Of a stretch of DNA of 64,000 nt, positions 33,544 through 43,175 are shown piece by piece. The notes under the pieces were generated by a model, which was not told where the DNA came from, did not search any database, and saw only the letters and a list, made by a program, of their open reading frames with translations. Within the stretch, counting starts at the first letter, position 1. Each line of letters opens with the position of its first letter. The DNA lies in the NCBI RefSeq assembly GCF_013260645.1, contig NZ_CP053921.1:2115763-2179762 (forward strand). Reading direction: 5' to 3'. Origin of the DNA: Erythrobacter mangrovi. GTDB lineage: Bacteria > Pseudomonadota > Alphaproteobacteria > Sphingomonadales > Sphingomonadaceae. Both the position numbers and the translations under genes were made by a program.

Positions 33544-36336
33544 TCAGCGTTTCGGCGCGGTAATGCCGTAGCGTCGATAGCGGGTGGCAATGTCAGGCGA
33601 GAGCCGCAGCGCGTGCTCGATGTCCTTCTTGCCGTCTGGTTCCCCACGCCCAAGCCTGATGATCCCACGCAGGTACAGGCTCGCGGCCTGCCCCGGAGCC
33701 TTCTTGAGCGCCGCTTCCAGGTCCTCCAGCGCATCGTCCTCGCGCCCCAGCCGATGAAACACCAGCGCACGACTATCGAGGACCGCAGCAGAATAGTTGC
33801 CTGCCTTGACTGCCTTGTCGCAAAGCTGTTCGCCATCGTCGATGCGAAAGTTCCAGGTTCCGACGAACCAACATTGCGAATTGAGCAGCAGTTCGTCGCC
33901 CGGCCGTTCCGCAAGCGCATCTTCCAGCTTCTTCCAGGCTTCCTCGTTCCGGTCCGTGGATCCTGCGATCTCGGCGAAAACCTGGGCAATCTCGGACAAC
34001 TCGTCGCCACTCACGTCGATAGCGTCGAGCACCGCGAGGCCTTCCTCGTCTCGACCCGCCAGTGCCAGCGCCCCTGCATAAGATGCGGCGCTCGCCAGAT
34101 CACCCTTGAGTTCGTAGGCCATTCGGGCCGCTTCCGCAGCCTCGTCGAGCCGCCCTGCCTGCCGCAGTACTTCGGCCCGCGAGTCATAGGCATCAGCATC
34201 GCCAGCAATGGCAATCGCCTTGTCGATATCGGCCAGGGCCGACTTGTAGTCCCGGCCCAGCGAGTAGAGCGCACTGCGGAACTGGTAGTAACCTGCCTCA
34301 TCGGGCAAGAGCTTGACCAAGGTATCCGTCGGCTCAATCAGCCCTTTCATGCGCTGGGCCAGCTCTGCGTCATCCAGTTCCCAATAGCGCCGAGGGTCCG
34401 TGATGCGGATCGACGGATCGGCGCTCGAAAGCGTACGCATCGCCGCCTTGGCCGCAGGGATATCCGCCGCGGCGATCTCCGATGGCACATAGCTCGACCA
34501 ATCTTTGACCATCACACTGCTACCGTCGAAGACGAGATCGCGCTTGAAGCGGGTGCCGGCGACGACCTGTTCTTCGAGATTGCCGGTGCCCGTCAGCCCC
34601 GCCCCCTTCCCGCCATCGGGAAGCATGAAGATCACTTCCTCGGCGGAGGTCATCGGGCCACCGGTGCGGTAGGGAATGTCGCGCCACGCCGCGCGTCCCC
34701 GGTCGGGGTCGAACACCCAATTTGTGGTCGCGGTGTAAATTGTATGCGTCGCGACATCGCGTTCGATCCCGAACGGTTCCACCAAAATGCCTTTTGCGTT
34801 CAGCTTAGCGATGCCGGTTTCGGGGTCGTAGCTGTAGGCTGCGTCGTAGACGACGCTCTCGAAGACATCCTCGAGGTACTTTTGGGCATGGCCCAGGATC
34901 GTCTTGCGATCAGTTTCGGTAGCGCGCGCCGCCATGCGCGCGGCCAACACACCGCGGGTCTCCACCTCGATGTCGTAGAGCGCCGGCAGATCAACCCCGC
35001 GCGAGAAGTCATAGACGATACGGTAGGTACGATCGGCAACCTTCGGCCAGCGCTGTTCCAGCTTGATCAACTGCGAACCGCTCTCGCGGATCGGCAAGGC
35101 ATATGCGAAATTGGGTACTTCCCACATCGTCTCGATCCGCGTCCCGGCGCTGGTCCCGTCAAGCCAGTAATCGGTGCCGTCGATGGTGGCCTTCACGAGG
35201 ACGTGATCGAACGCACCCGGCAGCGGCTGCCATACGGATACGGCATCGCCATCCTGCGAGTTGACCATCGCCGCTTCCGCCTCGATATCGAGCGCGCGAA
35301 GCATGGCGAGCAGCAACAGCGTCTTGGCCTTGCAGTCGCCGTAACGCAGGGTCCATGTCTCGACCGGCGATTGCGGGAGGTAATTGCCCCCATCCATGCC
35401 GTTCATGAGGTAGTTGATCTCGTCCTGCACAGAGCGCAGCGCCAGCGCCGCGCGTTCCAGCGGATCGTCGGTCGCGTCCCGAATGCGCTCGACCTCAGCG
35501 GCAAGCGGAGTTCCGGCGGGGATGCTGCCTTCCGTCACATAGTGGGGCGCCATGACCGAAGCGACGTCGGACCAGGTCGCAAAGGTACCGGTCATGACCG
35601 CAGGCCGCACCCGGAACCGCGCCGGAGCGTCCTCCGGCATCTCCTCGACCTTGTCGATCGGCAGGATCAATTCGACTGTGCGGTAGCCATTGCGGTCCAC
35701 CACCGTCGGATCCGGTGCTTGGCCCAGCATGGCATAGTGCACACCTGAATCGCTGGGCCAGGACATGCGCAGGCGCCCGAAGCCAAGCCGCGTGGGCTTC
35801 GGAGTGAGTCCCTCGGTCGCCTGCATCGCCCCCGCCAGTGCCTGGTCGCGGCTGGTCGTGCTGCTGGAGAAGCGCAGTATGTCGCCCACCTTGATGCCGG
35901 GAACCTTGAACAAGGCCGTCAGCGCGCCATTCACCGTGCGTCGTTCAAGCTCGGTCTCGCGGCGGATGACCTCCGGTTGAACCCCTTCAGCGATCAGGTC
36001 GATCGCCTTACCGTCACGCACGATTTCAAGGCGATGAAGAATAAGATCGCCCTTGTCGGGCAACCAACCGAACTGGAGCGTGCCAAGCTTTGACAGGACA
36101 TCGGCATTGCGGATGTCATAAGCCACATCGGTGTAGCGCTGGACCACGCCGTCTTCGAGACGCAGCTGTCGGTCGAAGATGACGATTTCTTCTTTCTTGG
36201 CGACTGCCGTGTCGAAATCGACCGGCACGACCCATTCCGGCGCCTTTTCGAACCGCACCGTTTCGCCTGCGATGGCGGGGCCGGCAATTACTATAGACGC
36301 GGCCGTCGCAAGAAAGAATCCAACCCTCACAGACAT
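33544..36336 (-). CDS. exported DUF3857/transglutaminase-like protein with TPR tail
   Basis: 930 residues. The ATG at 36336 has AAGGGGAG seven bases upstream and a signal peptide (about 1-23, ending AIAG). A DUF3857 domain covers roughly 30-240. A transglutaminase-like domain follows with YGDCKAKTLLLLAMLRALDIE (Cys), FDHVLVKATIDG (His) and D in the next strand. The C-terminal 300 residues are TPR-like helical repeats. Role is unknown; these proteins are thought to be peptidase-like or envelope factors. Convergent with radC by 7 bases and divergent from purB. Confidence 0.88.
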   Translation of the reverse strand: MSVRVGFFLATAASIVIAGPAIAGETVRFEKAPEWVVPVDFDTAVAKKEEIVIFDRQLRLEDGVVQRYTDVAYDIRNADVLSKLGTLQFGWLPDKGDLILHRLEIVRDGKAIDLIAEGVQPEVIRRETELERRTVNGALTALFKVPGIKVGDILRFSSSTTSRDQALAGAMQATEGLTPKPTRLGFGRLRMSWPSDSGVHYAMLGQAPDPTVVDRNGYRTVELILPIDKVEEMPEDAPARFRVRPAVMTGTFATWSDVASVMAPHYVTEGSIPAGTPLAAEVERIRDATDDPLERAALALRSVQDEINYLMNGMDGGNYLPQSPVETWTLRYGDCKAKTLLLLAMLRALDIEAEAAMVNSQDGDAVSVWQPLPGAFDHVLVKATIDGTDYWLDGTSAGTRIETMWEVPNFAYALPIRESGSQLIKLEQRWPKVADRTYRIVYDFSRGVDLPALYDIEVETRGVLAARMAARATETDRKTILGHAQKYLEDVFESVVYDAAYSYDPETGIAKLNAKGILVEPFGIERDVATHTIYTATTNWVFDPDRGRAAWRDIPYRTGGPMTSAEEVIFMLPDGGKGAGLTGTGNLEEQVVAGTRFKRDLVFDGSSVMVKDWSSYVPSEIAAADIPAAKAAMRTLSSADPSIRITDPRRYWELDDAELAQRMKGLIEPTDTLVKLLPDEAGYYQFRSALYSLGRDYKSALADIDKAIAIAGDADAYDSRAEVLRQAGRLDEAAEAARMAYELKGDLASAASYAGALALAGRDEEGLAVLDAIDVSGDELSEIAQVFAEIAGSTDRNEEAWKKLEDALAERPGDELLLNSQCWFVGTWNFRIDDGEQLCDKAVKAGNYSAAVLDSRALVFHRLGREDDALEDLEAALKKAPGQAASLYLRGIIRLGRGEPDGKKDIEHALRLSPDIATRYRRYGITAPKR

Positions 36337-36538
36337 TTCTCCCCTTGTATTTTTTTCGGAGACTATACTTCGCCAATCGAATTGCAATCGGACTATCGCC
36401 GTCCAGGCACGTTTCGTCAGCGGGTGACGGTTGAACGATGGCACCGCCACCGACCCCGCAGGGTTGCGATTTCGTCGCTTCGCGCCTAGCGGCAGCGCCA
36501 AGTTTCCCGCCGACAGTCCAGCCGGAGTCCTTCTGCCC

Positions 36539-37849
36539 ATGGTCCCTCGTTATGCCCGCCCCGAAATGACCGCGCTTTGGGAACCGGAAGCCAAGTATCG
36601 CATCTGGTTCGAGATCGAGGCGCATGCGACAGAAAAGCTGGGCGAACTGGGTGTGGTGCCGAAGAGCGCGGCCAAGGCGCTGTGGGACTGGTGGGCCACC
36701 AACCCGGTCATCGATGTCGACGCCATCGATGCGATCGAAGCCGTGACCAAGCACGATGTCATCGCCTTCCTCACCTGGGTGGCGGAGAATGTCGGCGACG
36801 AGGCCCGCTTCATGCATCAGGGCATGACCAGCAGCGACGTGCTCGATACGACACTGGCCGTACAACTGGCCCGCGCGTCGGACATCCTGCTGGCCGATCT
36901 CGACGCGCTGCTCGCCGCCATTCGGCGCCGCGCCGAAGAGCACAAATACACGTCGACCATCGGCCGCAGCCACGGCATCCATGCCGAGCCCGTGACCTTC
37001 GGCCTCAAACTGGCGCAGGCCTATGCCGAGTTCGATCGCTGCAAGACGCGGCTCCTTGCTGCCCGCGCCGAAATCGCGACCTGCGCGATCAGCGGCGCAG
37101 TCGGCACCTTCGCCAACATCGACCCATCGGTGGAAGAATACGTGGCCGAGAAGATGGGGCTGACGGTTGAGCCCGTTTCGACCCAGGTGATACCGCGCGA
37201 CCGGCACGCCATGTATTTCTCCACCCTTGCGGTGATCGCTGGCTCGATCGAGCGGCTCGCGGTGGAGATCCGCCATCTGCAGCGCACCGAAGTGCTCGAA
37301 GCGGAGGAATATTTCTCGCCCGGCCAGAAGGGCTCGTCGGCGATGCCCCACAAGCGCAACCCGATCCTCACCGAGAACCTTACTGGCCAGGCGCGCATGA
37401 TCCGCGCCTATGCCCTGCCCGCACTGGAGAACGTGGCGCTGTGGCACGAGCGAGACATCTCGCACTCGTCGGTTGAGCGCTTCATCGGTCCCGACGCCAC
37501 GATCACCCTCGACTTTGCGCTCGCCCGCCTCACCGGAGTGGTCGACAAGCTGCTCGTCTATCCCGAGCGGATGCAGGCCAATATGGACCGCATGGGCGGC
37601 CTGATCCACTCGCAGCGCGTCCTGCTTGCCCTGACCCAGGCCGGGGTCAGCCGCGAAGACGCCTATCGCCTGGTGCAGCGCAACGCGATGAAGGTGTGGG
37701 AATCGGACGGCCGCCTGATGCTGCTCGACCTGCTCAAGCAGGATGGGGAAGTGACGGCTGCACTCTCAGCTCAGGAGCTCGAAGAGAAGTTCGACCTCGA
37801 ATACCATTTCAAGCATGTCGACACGATCTTCGCGCGGGTGTTTGGCTAG
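36539..37849 (+). CDS. purB: adenylosuccinate lyase
   Basis: 436 residues. ATG at 36539 starts [14 protein letters not shown], the family N-terminus; the frame runs 36 codons further up but those are not conserved. Fumarase/aspartase signature [11 protein letters not shown] near residue 265 and [11 protein letters not shown] near 100. It acts twice in purine synthesis (SAICAR and adenylosuccinate cleavage). Confidence 0.97.
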   Translation: MVPRYARPEMTALWEPEAKYRIWFEIEAHATEKLGELGVVPKSAAKALWDWWATNPVIDVDAIDAIEAVTKHDVIAFLTWVAENVGDEARFMHQGMTSSDVLDTTLAVQLARASDILLADLDALLAAIRRRAEEHKYTSTIGRSHGIHAEPVTFGLKLAQAYAEFDRCKTRLLAARAEIATCAISGAVGTFANIDPSVEEYVAEKMGLTVEPVSTQVIPRDRHAMYFSTLAVIAGSIERLAVEIRHLQRTEVLEAEEYFSPGQKGSSAMPHKRNPILTENLTGQARMIRAYALPALENVALWHERDISHSSVERFIGPDATITLDFALARLTGVVDKLLVYPERMQANMDRMGGLIHSQRVLLALTQAGVSREDAYRLVQRNAMKVWESDGRLMLLDLLKQDGEVTAALSAQELEEKFDLEYHFKHVDTIFARVFG

Positions 37850-37906
37850 ACCTTTGTGTCTCCCCAGCCTAGCAAGGCTGCAAAGGCAAATTGGGGAGCT
37901 GATCGA

Positions 37907-38239
37907 ATGCAGATAGTGCGCACTGTCGTCTGGACCCTGGTGCTGTTCGCGCTGCTTGCGTTCAGCTTCTTCAACTGGAGCCCGGTAGAGGTGCACCTGT
38001 GGTCCAACCTGGTGCTGGAAACCAAACTACCCGTGCTGGTCGTGGTATCGTTCCTGTTCGGGCTGCTGCCGATGTGGCTGATCCATCGCACCCAGAAATG
38101 GCGCATGAACCGCCGGGTGAGCGCGCTCGAGGCGGTCACCACCAAACTGGCAACCGCACAATCGCCCGCCAGCACGCCATCCGTGGCGAAGGCCGACCTG
38201 CCCCCCGAACCCACCAATCCTGTCGATCCGGAAAAATAA
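37907..38239 (+). CDS. LapA/DUF1049 family membrane protein
   Basis: 110 residues from ATG 37907 with GGGGAG upstream. Two hydrophobic helices (about 5-22 and 40-58) with the family motif FSFFNWSPVEVHLW between, then a short coiled coil (RRVSALEAVTTK) and a Pro-rich tail. LapA/LapB of E. coli are in lipopolysaccharide assembly control, but DUF1049 proteins without lapB may differ. Seven bases before pyrF. Confidence 0.85.
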   Translation: MQIVRTVVWTLVLFALLAFSFFNWSPVEVHLWSNLVLETKLPVLVVVSFLFGLLPMWLIHRTQKWRMNRRVSALEAVTTKLATAQSPASTPSVAKADLPPEPTNPVDPEK

Positions 38240-38246
38240 GCCCCAC

Positions 38247-38921
38247 ATGAGCAACCCGATCTACCTCGCACTTGACGTCCCCCGCCTGCGTGAGGGCATG
38301 GACCTTGCCCAGAAGGTCAAGGGTCACGTCGGTGGCATCAAGCTGGGGCTGGAATTCTTCTGCGCACATGGGGCGCACGGAGTTCACATGATCGGCCAGC
38401 TCGGCTTGCCGATCTTCCTCGACCTCAAGCTCCACGACATTCCCAACACAGTTGCCGGCGCGATGCAGGCAATCCACATGCTGGAACCTTCGATCGTCAC
38501 CGTCCACGCCAGCGGCGGGCGGGCCATGCTGGAAGATGCCAAGGCCGCCGCCGGCGAACATACCCGCGTGGTCGGCGTGACCATGCTCACCAGCATGGAC
38601 GAACGCGATCTCCAGCGAACCGGTATCGGCGGCACCGCGCATGACCACGTGATGCGCCTTGCCGAACTGGCACATGACGCGGGTCTCGACGGCATCGTCT
38701 GCTCGGGTCACGAGGTGAAGGCAGTCCACAACCAGTGGAAAGACGGCTTCTTCGTCGTCCCCGGCCTGCGCCCGGCGGGCGGCGCCGCGGGCGACCAGAA
38801 GCGGGTCGTCACTCCGCGTCAGGCTCGCGATGACGGGGCGAGCGTGTTGGTGATCGGTCGCCCGATCAGCCGCGCAGCCGATCCGGCACAAGCCGCGCGG
38901 GAGATCGAGGCGACACTTTGA
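38247..38921 (+). CDS. pyrF: orotidine 5'-phosphate decarboxylase
   Basis: 224 residues. Catalytic DLKLHDIPNT near residue 55 with the Lys, and the phosphate-binding end VIGRPISRAADP. It makes UMP from OMP. The TTGA overlap with the GNAT gene and nearness to lapA show it is in the same operon. Confidence 0.97.
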   Translation: MSNPIYLALDVPRLREGMDLAQKVKGHVGGIKLGLEFFCAHGAHGVHMIGQLGLPIFLDLKLHDIPNTVAGAMQAIHMLEPSIVTVHASGGRAMLEDAKAAAGEHTRVVGVTMLTSMDERDLQRTGIGGTAHDHVMRLAELAHDAGLDGIVCSGHEVKAVHNQWKDGFFVVPGLRPAGGAAGDQKRVVTPRQARDDGASVLVIGRPISRAADPAQAAREIEATL

Positions 38922-39424
38922 TCGCGATCGTCACGGCATCGCTCGAGGATGCCCCAGCCCTGAAAGAGCTTCTCGAAGCGGCGTACCGCGGGGACTCGGC
39001 GCGTCGCGGATGGAATCACGAGGCCGATATCCTCGACGACGAGCGGGTCGCACCCGGCGAAGTCGAACGATTGCTGGCCGATCCCGAAGTGACCATGCTG
39101 GTCGCGCGCGATGGCGACAAACTTGTCGGCTGCGTTGCAGTGACCCGGCGCGATCCGTCCTTGGCGTATCTCGGCATGTTGTGCGTGCTGCCCGACCTCC
39201 AATCTGCCGGCCTCGGGCGGCGATTGCTCGATGCGGCCGAAGACCATGCCCGCGCGAGCGGCATCCAGATCATGGAGATGACCGTAATCGACAGCCGCGA
39301 CGTGCTGATCGCATGGTACGAGCGGCGCGGCTATGCCCGCACCGGCGAGACGCGTCCCTTCCCCGTGCCGCGCGATCCACCCATCACCTTCGTGGTGCTG
39401 GAAAAAACGCTCGCTGCAGCCTAG
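38918..39424 (+). CDS. GNAT family N-acetyltransferase
   Basis: 168 residues from a TTG start that overlaps the pyrF stop (TTGA). Core motif VLPDLQSAGLGRRLLDAAEDHA at about 96-115 binds acetyl-CoA; IAWYERRGYARTGE is motif B. The family is clear but not its substrate. It is fixed between two biosynthetic genes, so it may be a housekeeping enzyme or simply a passenger. trpF starts directly after its stop. Confidence 0.88.
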   Translation: MIAIVTASLEDAPALKELLEAAYRGDSARRGWNHEADILDDERVAPGEVERLLADPEVTMLVARDGDKLVGCVAVTRRDPSLAYLGMLCVLPDLQSAGLGRRLLDAAEDHARASGIQIMEMTVIDSRDVLIAWYERRGYARTGETRPFPVPRDPPITFVVLEKTLAAA

Positions 39425-40078
39425 GTGCGCGCCATGGCGGGCTCCAGGATCAAGATCTGCGGCATTTCGACGCTCGAGACGCTCGAGGCTGCGATCTTGG
39501 CGCGAGCCGACTATGTCGGGCTCAACTTCTACCCGCCCAGCCCGCGCCACGTCCCTGCGGCACGGGCGGCGGAGCTGGCCGGGCAATCGCAGTCCAGGAT
39601 CGCGCGCGTGGGGGTGTTCGTCGATGCCGACGATGCCCTGTTGGGCGAAGCGATTGAAGCGGGTCGCCTCGACGCCATCCAGCTGCATGGCAATGAATCC
39701 CCTCAACGTGCGGCACAGTTGCGCAACCGCTTTGGCCTGCCAGTGTGGAAGGTGCTGAGCGTAGCCAGTGCCGCCGATATCCAGCGCGCAGGGGACTATG
39801 CGGCGGCGGTCGACTTCATCCTGTTCGATGCCAAGACACCGAAGGGCGCCGCGCTGCCGGGAGGCATGGGCTTGCGCTTCGACTGGACCTTGTTGCAGGC
39901 CTATCGTGGGGCATTGCCATGGGGCCTGGCGGGCGGCCTGACCCCGGACAATGTCGGCGATGCCGTTCGCCTCACCAACGCGCCACTGGTCGATACCTCG
40001 AGTGGAGTCGAAAGTGCCCCCGGCCTCAAGGACGTGGACAAGATCGCCGCCTTCTGCAAAGCGGCTCGCCAGTCATGA
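39425..40078 (+). CDS. trpF: phosphoribosylanthranilate isomerase
   Basis: 217 residues from a GTG that abuts the GNAT stop; an ATG at 39434 is equally possible. Motifs: KICGIST near the start, [25 protein letters not shown] and [10 protein letters not shown] of the TIM barrel. Catalyses the third step of tryptophan synthesis. Overlaps trpB by 4 bases. Confidence 0.96.
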   Translation: MRAMAGSRIKICGISTLETLEAAILARADYVGLNFYPPSPRHVPAARAAELAGQSQSRIARVGVFVDADDALLGEAIEAGRLDAIQLHGNESPQRAAQLRNRFGLPVWKVLSVASAADIQRAGDYAAAVDFILFDAKTPKGAALPGGMGLRFDWTLLQAYRGALPWGLAGGLTPDNVGDAVRLTNAPLVDTSSGVESAPGLKDVDKIAAFCKAARQS

Positions 40079-41310
40079 CCAACCAGCCCAACACCTTCCG
40101 CAACCAGCCCGACGAGCGCGGGCATTTCGGCGATTATGGCGGCCGCTATGTCGCCGAAACGCTGATGCCGCTGATCCTCGATCTCGAGCGTGAGTATCGC
40201 AAGGCGCAGGCCGATCCGGCGTTCCAGGAGCAGTTCGACGACCTGCTCGAACATTACGTCGGCCGCCCCAGCCCGCTCTATTACGCGGAGCGGCTGACCG
40301 AGGAACTGCGCAGGGACGCTCCAGCGGGCAACGGCGCGCAGGTCTGGTTCAAGCGCGACGAGCTCAACCACACGGGCGCGCACAAGATCAACAACTGCAT
40401 CGGGCAGATCCTGCTGGCGATGCGCATGGGTAAGACCCGCATCATCGCAGAGACTGGCGCGGGTCAGCACGGCGTCGCCACGGCTACGGTCTGCGCGCGT
40501 TTCGGCCTGCCTTGCACCATCTTCATGGGCGCGACCGACGTCGCGCGGCAGGCGCCCAATGTGTTCCGCATGAAGCTGCTGGGCGCGGAGGTGGTGCCGG
40601 TGACCGCCGGAGCCGCAACGCTCAAGGACGCGATGAACGAGGCGCTGCGCTATTGGGTCGCGAACGTCCACGACACCTTCTACATCATCGGCACCGCGGC
40701 TGGCCCGCATCCCTATCCGGAGCTGGTGCGCGACTTCCAGTCGGTCATCGGCAAGGAAGCGCGCGCGCAGATGCTCAGCCGTATCGACCGCCTGCCCGAC
40801 CTGCTGGTCGCGGCCATCGGCGGCGGCTCGAACGCGCTTGGCCTGTTTCACCCCTTCCTCGACGATCCCGATGTGAAGATGCTCGGCGTAGAAGCGGCAG
40901 GCTATGGCCTCGATGGCGACCAGCACGCGGCGAGCCTGCTTGGCGGCTTCCCCGGCATCCTCCACGGCAACAAGACCTACCTGCTGCAGGACGAGGACGG
41001 CCAGATCACCGAAGGTCATTCGATCAGCGCGGGTCTCGATTATCCTGGCATTGGTCCCGAACACGCCTGGCTCAAGGACATGGGACGCGTCGAATATACG
41101 GCGGTCACCGACGACGAGGCGCTGGACGCCTTCCAATTGCTGTGCCGCACCGAGGGCATCATCCCCGCGCTCGAACCCAGCCACGCCATCGCGGCAGTGG
41201 CCAAGGTCGCGCCGACCATGCCGAAGGACAGCATCATCCTCTGCAATCTCTGCGGGCGCGGCGACAAAGACATCTTCACCGTGGCCGACAAGCTGGGAGT
41301 GGAGATGTGA
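40075..41310 (+). CDS. trpB: tryptophan synthase beta chain
   Basis: 411 residues. PLP Lys in [12 protein letters not shown] (near residue 100), [12 protein letters not shown] and the GGGSNA phosphate loop. The ATG overlaps the trpF stop. It joins indole and serine. Instead of trpA, a 64-codon gene follows with a GTGA overlap. Confidence 0.98.
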   Translation: MTNQPNTFRNQPDERGHFGDYGGRYVAETLMPLILDLEREYRKAQADPAFQEQFDDLLEHYVGRPSPLYYAERLTEELRRDAPAGNGAQVWFKRDELNHTGAHKINNCIGQILLAMRMGKTRIIAETGAGQHGVATATVCARFGLPCTIFMGATDVARQAPNVFRMKLLGAEVVPVTAGAATLKDAMNEALRYWVANVHDTFYIIGTAAGPHPYPELVRDFQSVIGKEARAQMLSRIDRLPDLLVAAIGGGSNALGLFHPFLDDPDVKMLGVEAAGYGLDGDQHAASLLGGFPGILHGNKTYLLQDEDGQITEGHSISAGLDYPGIGPEHAWLKDMGRVEYTAVTDDEALDAFQLLCRTEGIIPALEPSHAIAAVAKVAPTMPKDSIILCNLCGRGDKDIFTVADKLGVEM

Positions 41311-41501
41311 GACGTGGTTTTCTGAGTTCGCTCGTCTTTGGGGCGATCCTGAGCGCCATCGCCGTTGGTAGCATATGGTTGCTCAACACGATTTTGCGCG
41401 AGAACTCCTGGACGCTGAATGCGCCTCGGGTCGTCATCGATTTCGCGTTTGTAACCATCATTATGACACTTACGCGTTGGAAGTCTGACCTAGTTAAATG
41501 A
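41307..41501 (+). CDS. small membrane protein between trpB and trpA
   Basis: 64 residues from a GTG start overlapping the trpB stop (GTGA), ending in a stop that overlaps the trpA ATG (ATGA). Two hydrophobic stretches: about 8-27 and 42-56 ([13 protein letters not shown]). Codon use is richer in A/T than the trp genes around it. The ribosome site GGGAGTGGAG is inside trpB. I do not recognise a family. Its tight coupling on both sides argues it is translated. Confidence 0.7.
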   Translation: MRRGFLSSLVFGAILSAIAVGSIWLLNTILRENSWTLNAPRVVIDFAFVTIIMTLTRWKSDLVK

Positions 41502-42277
41502 CCCGCTTCTCCGCTGCCTTTTCCAAGCCTCACCCCGCCCTCGTCTGCTTCATCACCGCAGGCGACGGAGATACCGCGGCCAATCTCGACGCATTGGTCG
41601 AGGGTGGTGCCGATGTGATCGAACTCGGCATACCTTTCACCGATCCCATGGCTGATGGCCCGGCGATCCAGGCAGCAAACCTACGTTCGCTCGGTGCCGG
41701 TACGAGGACCGCCGATGTATTCCGCCTCGCCACCGAGTTCCGCCAGCACCACCCCGACGTGCCGCTGGTGCTGATGGGCTATGCCAACCCCATGGTTCGG
41801 CGCGGGGCGGAGTGGTTCGCCGCCGCTGCCCGGAACGCAGGCGTCGATGGTGTGATCTGCGTCGATATCCCGCCCGAAGAGGACGAGGAACTCGGCCCGG
41901 CTTTGCGCGCGGCCGGCATTTCCCCAATCCGGCTTGCCACCCCGACCACCGATGCCAAGCGCCTGCCGCAGGTGCTCGAAGGGTCATCGGGCTTTCTCTA
42001 CTATGTCTCGGTCGCCGGGATCACCGGCCTCCAGCAGGCCGCGCAGGCAAGCATCGAGGATGCGGTGGCCAAGCTGAAGGCGGCGACCGACCTGCCCGTA
42101 GCAGTCGGTTTCGGCGTGCGCACGCCCGAACAGGCTGGCGCAATCGCCAAGGTCGCGGACGGCGTCGTCGTCGGCAGTGCGCTGGTCGAACTGGTCGGCG
42201 AACACGGAACCGAGGCTCCAGAAAAGCTGCGCGAACTGACCTCCGCGCTCAAGCAAGCCATCGTGGACGCGCGCTGA
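41498..42277 (+). CDS. trpA: tryptophan synthase alpha chain
   Basis: 259 residues. Motifs ELGIPFTDPMADGPAIQ (catalytic Glu/Asp) and YYVSVAGITG, and the GFGVRTPEQA loop. It frees indole from indole-3-glycerol phosphate and works with TrpB through a tunnel. Its ATG overlaps the small gene stop. Confidence 0.98.
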   Translation: MTRFSAAFSKPHPALVCFITAGDGDTAANLDALVEGGADVIELGIPFTDPMADGPAIQAANLRSLGAGTRTADVFRLATEFRQHHPDVPLVLMGYANPMVRRGAEWFAAAARNAGVDGVICVDIPPEEDEELGPALRAAGISPIRLATPTTDAKRLPQVLEGSSGFLYYVSVAGITGLQQAAQASIEDAVAKLKAATDLPVAVGFGVRTPEQAGAIAKVADGVVVGSALVELVGEHGTEAPEKLRELTSALKQAIVDAR

Positions 42278-42318
42278 CGGGGCTTTCGTTACGGTTCGGA
42301 GACGACTAAGGCGCAGCC

Positions 42319-43167
42319 ATGAACTGGTTCACCCGCGTCCGCAATTCGCTGAGCTTCGGCTCGAAGCGCAGCACCGACAAGGATCTCTGGGTCAAGTGCC
42401 CGGGATGCCAGCAGATGGTCTTCGCGCAGGAGTACGAAGAGAACGCCTTTGTCTGCCCGCGCTGCGACCATCACGGCCGCATCGGCGCCGACGAGCGGCT
42501 CAGCCAGCTGCTCGACGAAGGCTTCGATGTCCTGCCGATCCCGCAGGTCAAGGAAGACCCGCTCAAGTTCCGCGATTCGCAGAAATATACCGACCGTCTG
42601 AAGAAGGCACGCGCCAACAGCCCGCATGAGGATGCCTTCCTCGTGGGTTCGGGTGCCATCGAGGGCAAGCCGGCGGTGGTCGGCGTACAGGACTTCGGCT
42701 TCATGGGCGGCAGCATGGGTATGGCCGTGGGCACCGCCTTCTGCCAGGGCGCCGAACGCGCATTGACCCGCAAGTGCGCCTATATCGTGGTGACCGCTGC
42801 GGGCGGCGCGCGGATGCAGGAAGGCATCCTTTCGCTGATGCAGATGCCCAAGGCGACGGTGATGACCCGCCGCCTCAAGGAAGCTGGCCTGCCCTATATC
42901 GTGGTGCTGACCGACCCGACCACTGGCGGCGTGACCGCGAGCTACGCCATGCTGGGCGACGTCCACATTGCCGAGCCGGGCGCGCTGATCGGCTTCGCTG
43001 GCCAGCGGGTGATCCAGGATACGATCCGCGAACAACTGCCCGAAGGCTTCCAGCGCGCCGAATACCTGCGCAAGCATGGTATGGTTGACCTGGTCGTCCA
43101 CCGGCACGAGCTCAAGGACATGCTGGCGACGCTGCTCGACTACCTGGCGCCCGCCAAGGCGGCCTGA
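42319..43167 (+). CDS. accD: acetyl-CoA carboxylase carboxyltransferase beta subunit
   Basis: 282 residues. N-terminal four-Cys zinc ribbon (CPGCQQMVF, then [11 protein letters not shown]) and carboxyltransferase motifs [14 protein letters not shown] and [13 protein letters not shown]. It makes malonyl-CoA with AccA. 41 bases after trpA, 8 before folC: the common alphaproteobacterial order trpB-trpA-accD-folC. Confidence 0.97.
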   Translation: MNWFTRVRNSLSFGSKRSTDKDLWVKCPGCQQMVFAQEYEENAFVCPRCDHHGRIGADERLSQLLDEGFDVLPIPQVKEDPLKFRDSQKYTDRLKKARANSPHEDAFLVGSGAIEGKPAVVGVQDFGFMGGSMGMAVGTAFCQGAERALTRKCAYIVVTAAGGARMQEGILSLMQMPKATVMTRRLKEAGLPYIVVLTDPTTGGVTASYAMLGDVHIAEPGALIGFAGQRVIQDTIREQLPEGFQRAEYLRKHGMVDLVVHRHELKDMLATLLDYLAPAKAA

Positions 43168-43175
43168 GCCCCAAG

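Noticed and set aside
33613..35748. A 711-codon plus-strand frame inside the transglutaminase-like gene.
   Set aside because: The minus-strand gene has signal peptide and conserved domains; the plus frame has none and arises from high GC.
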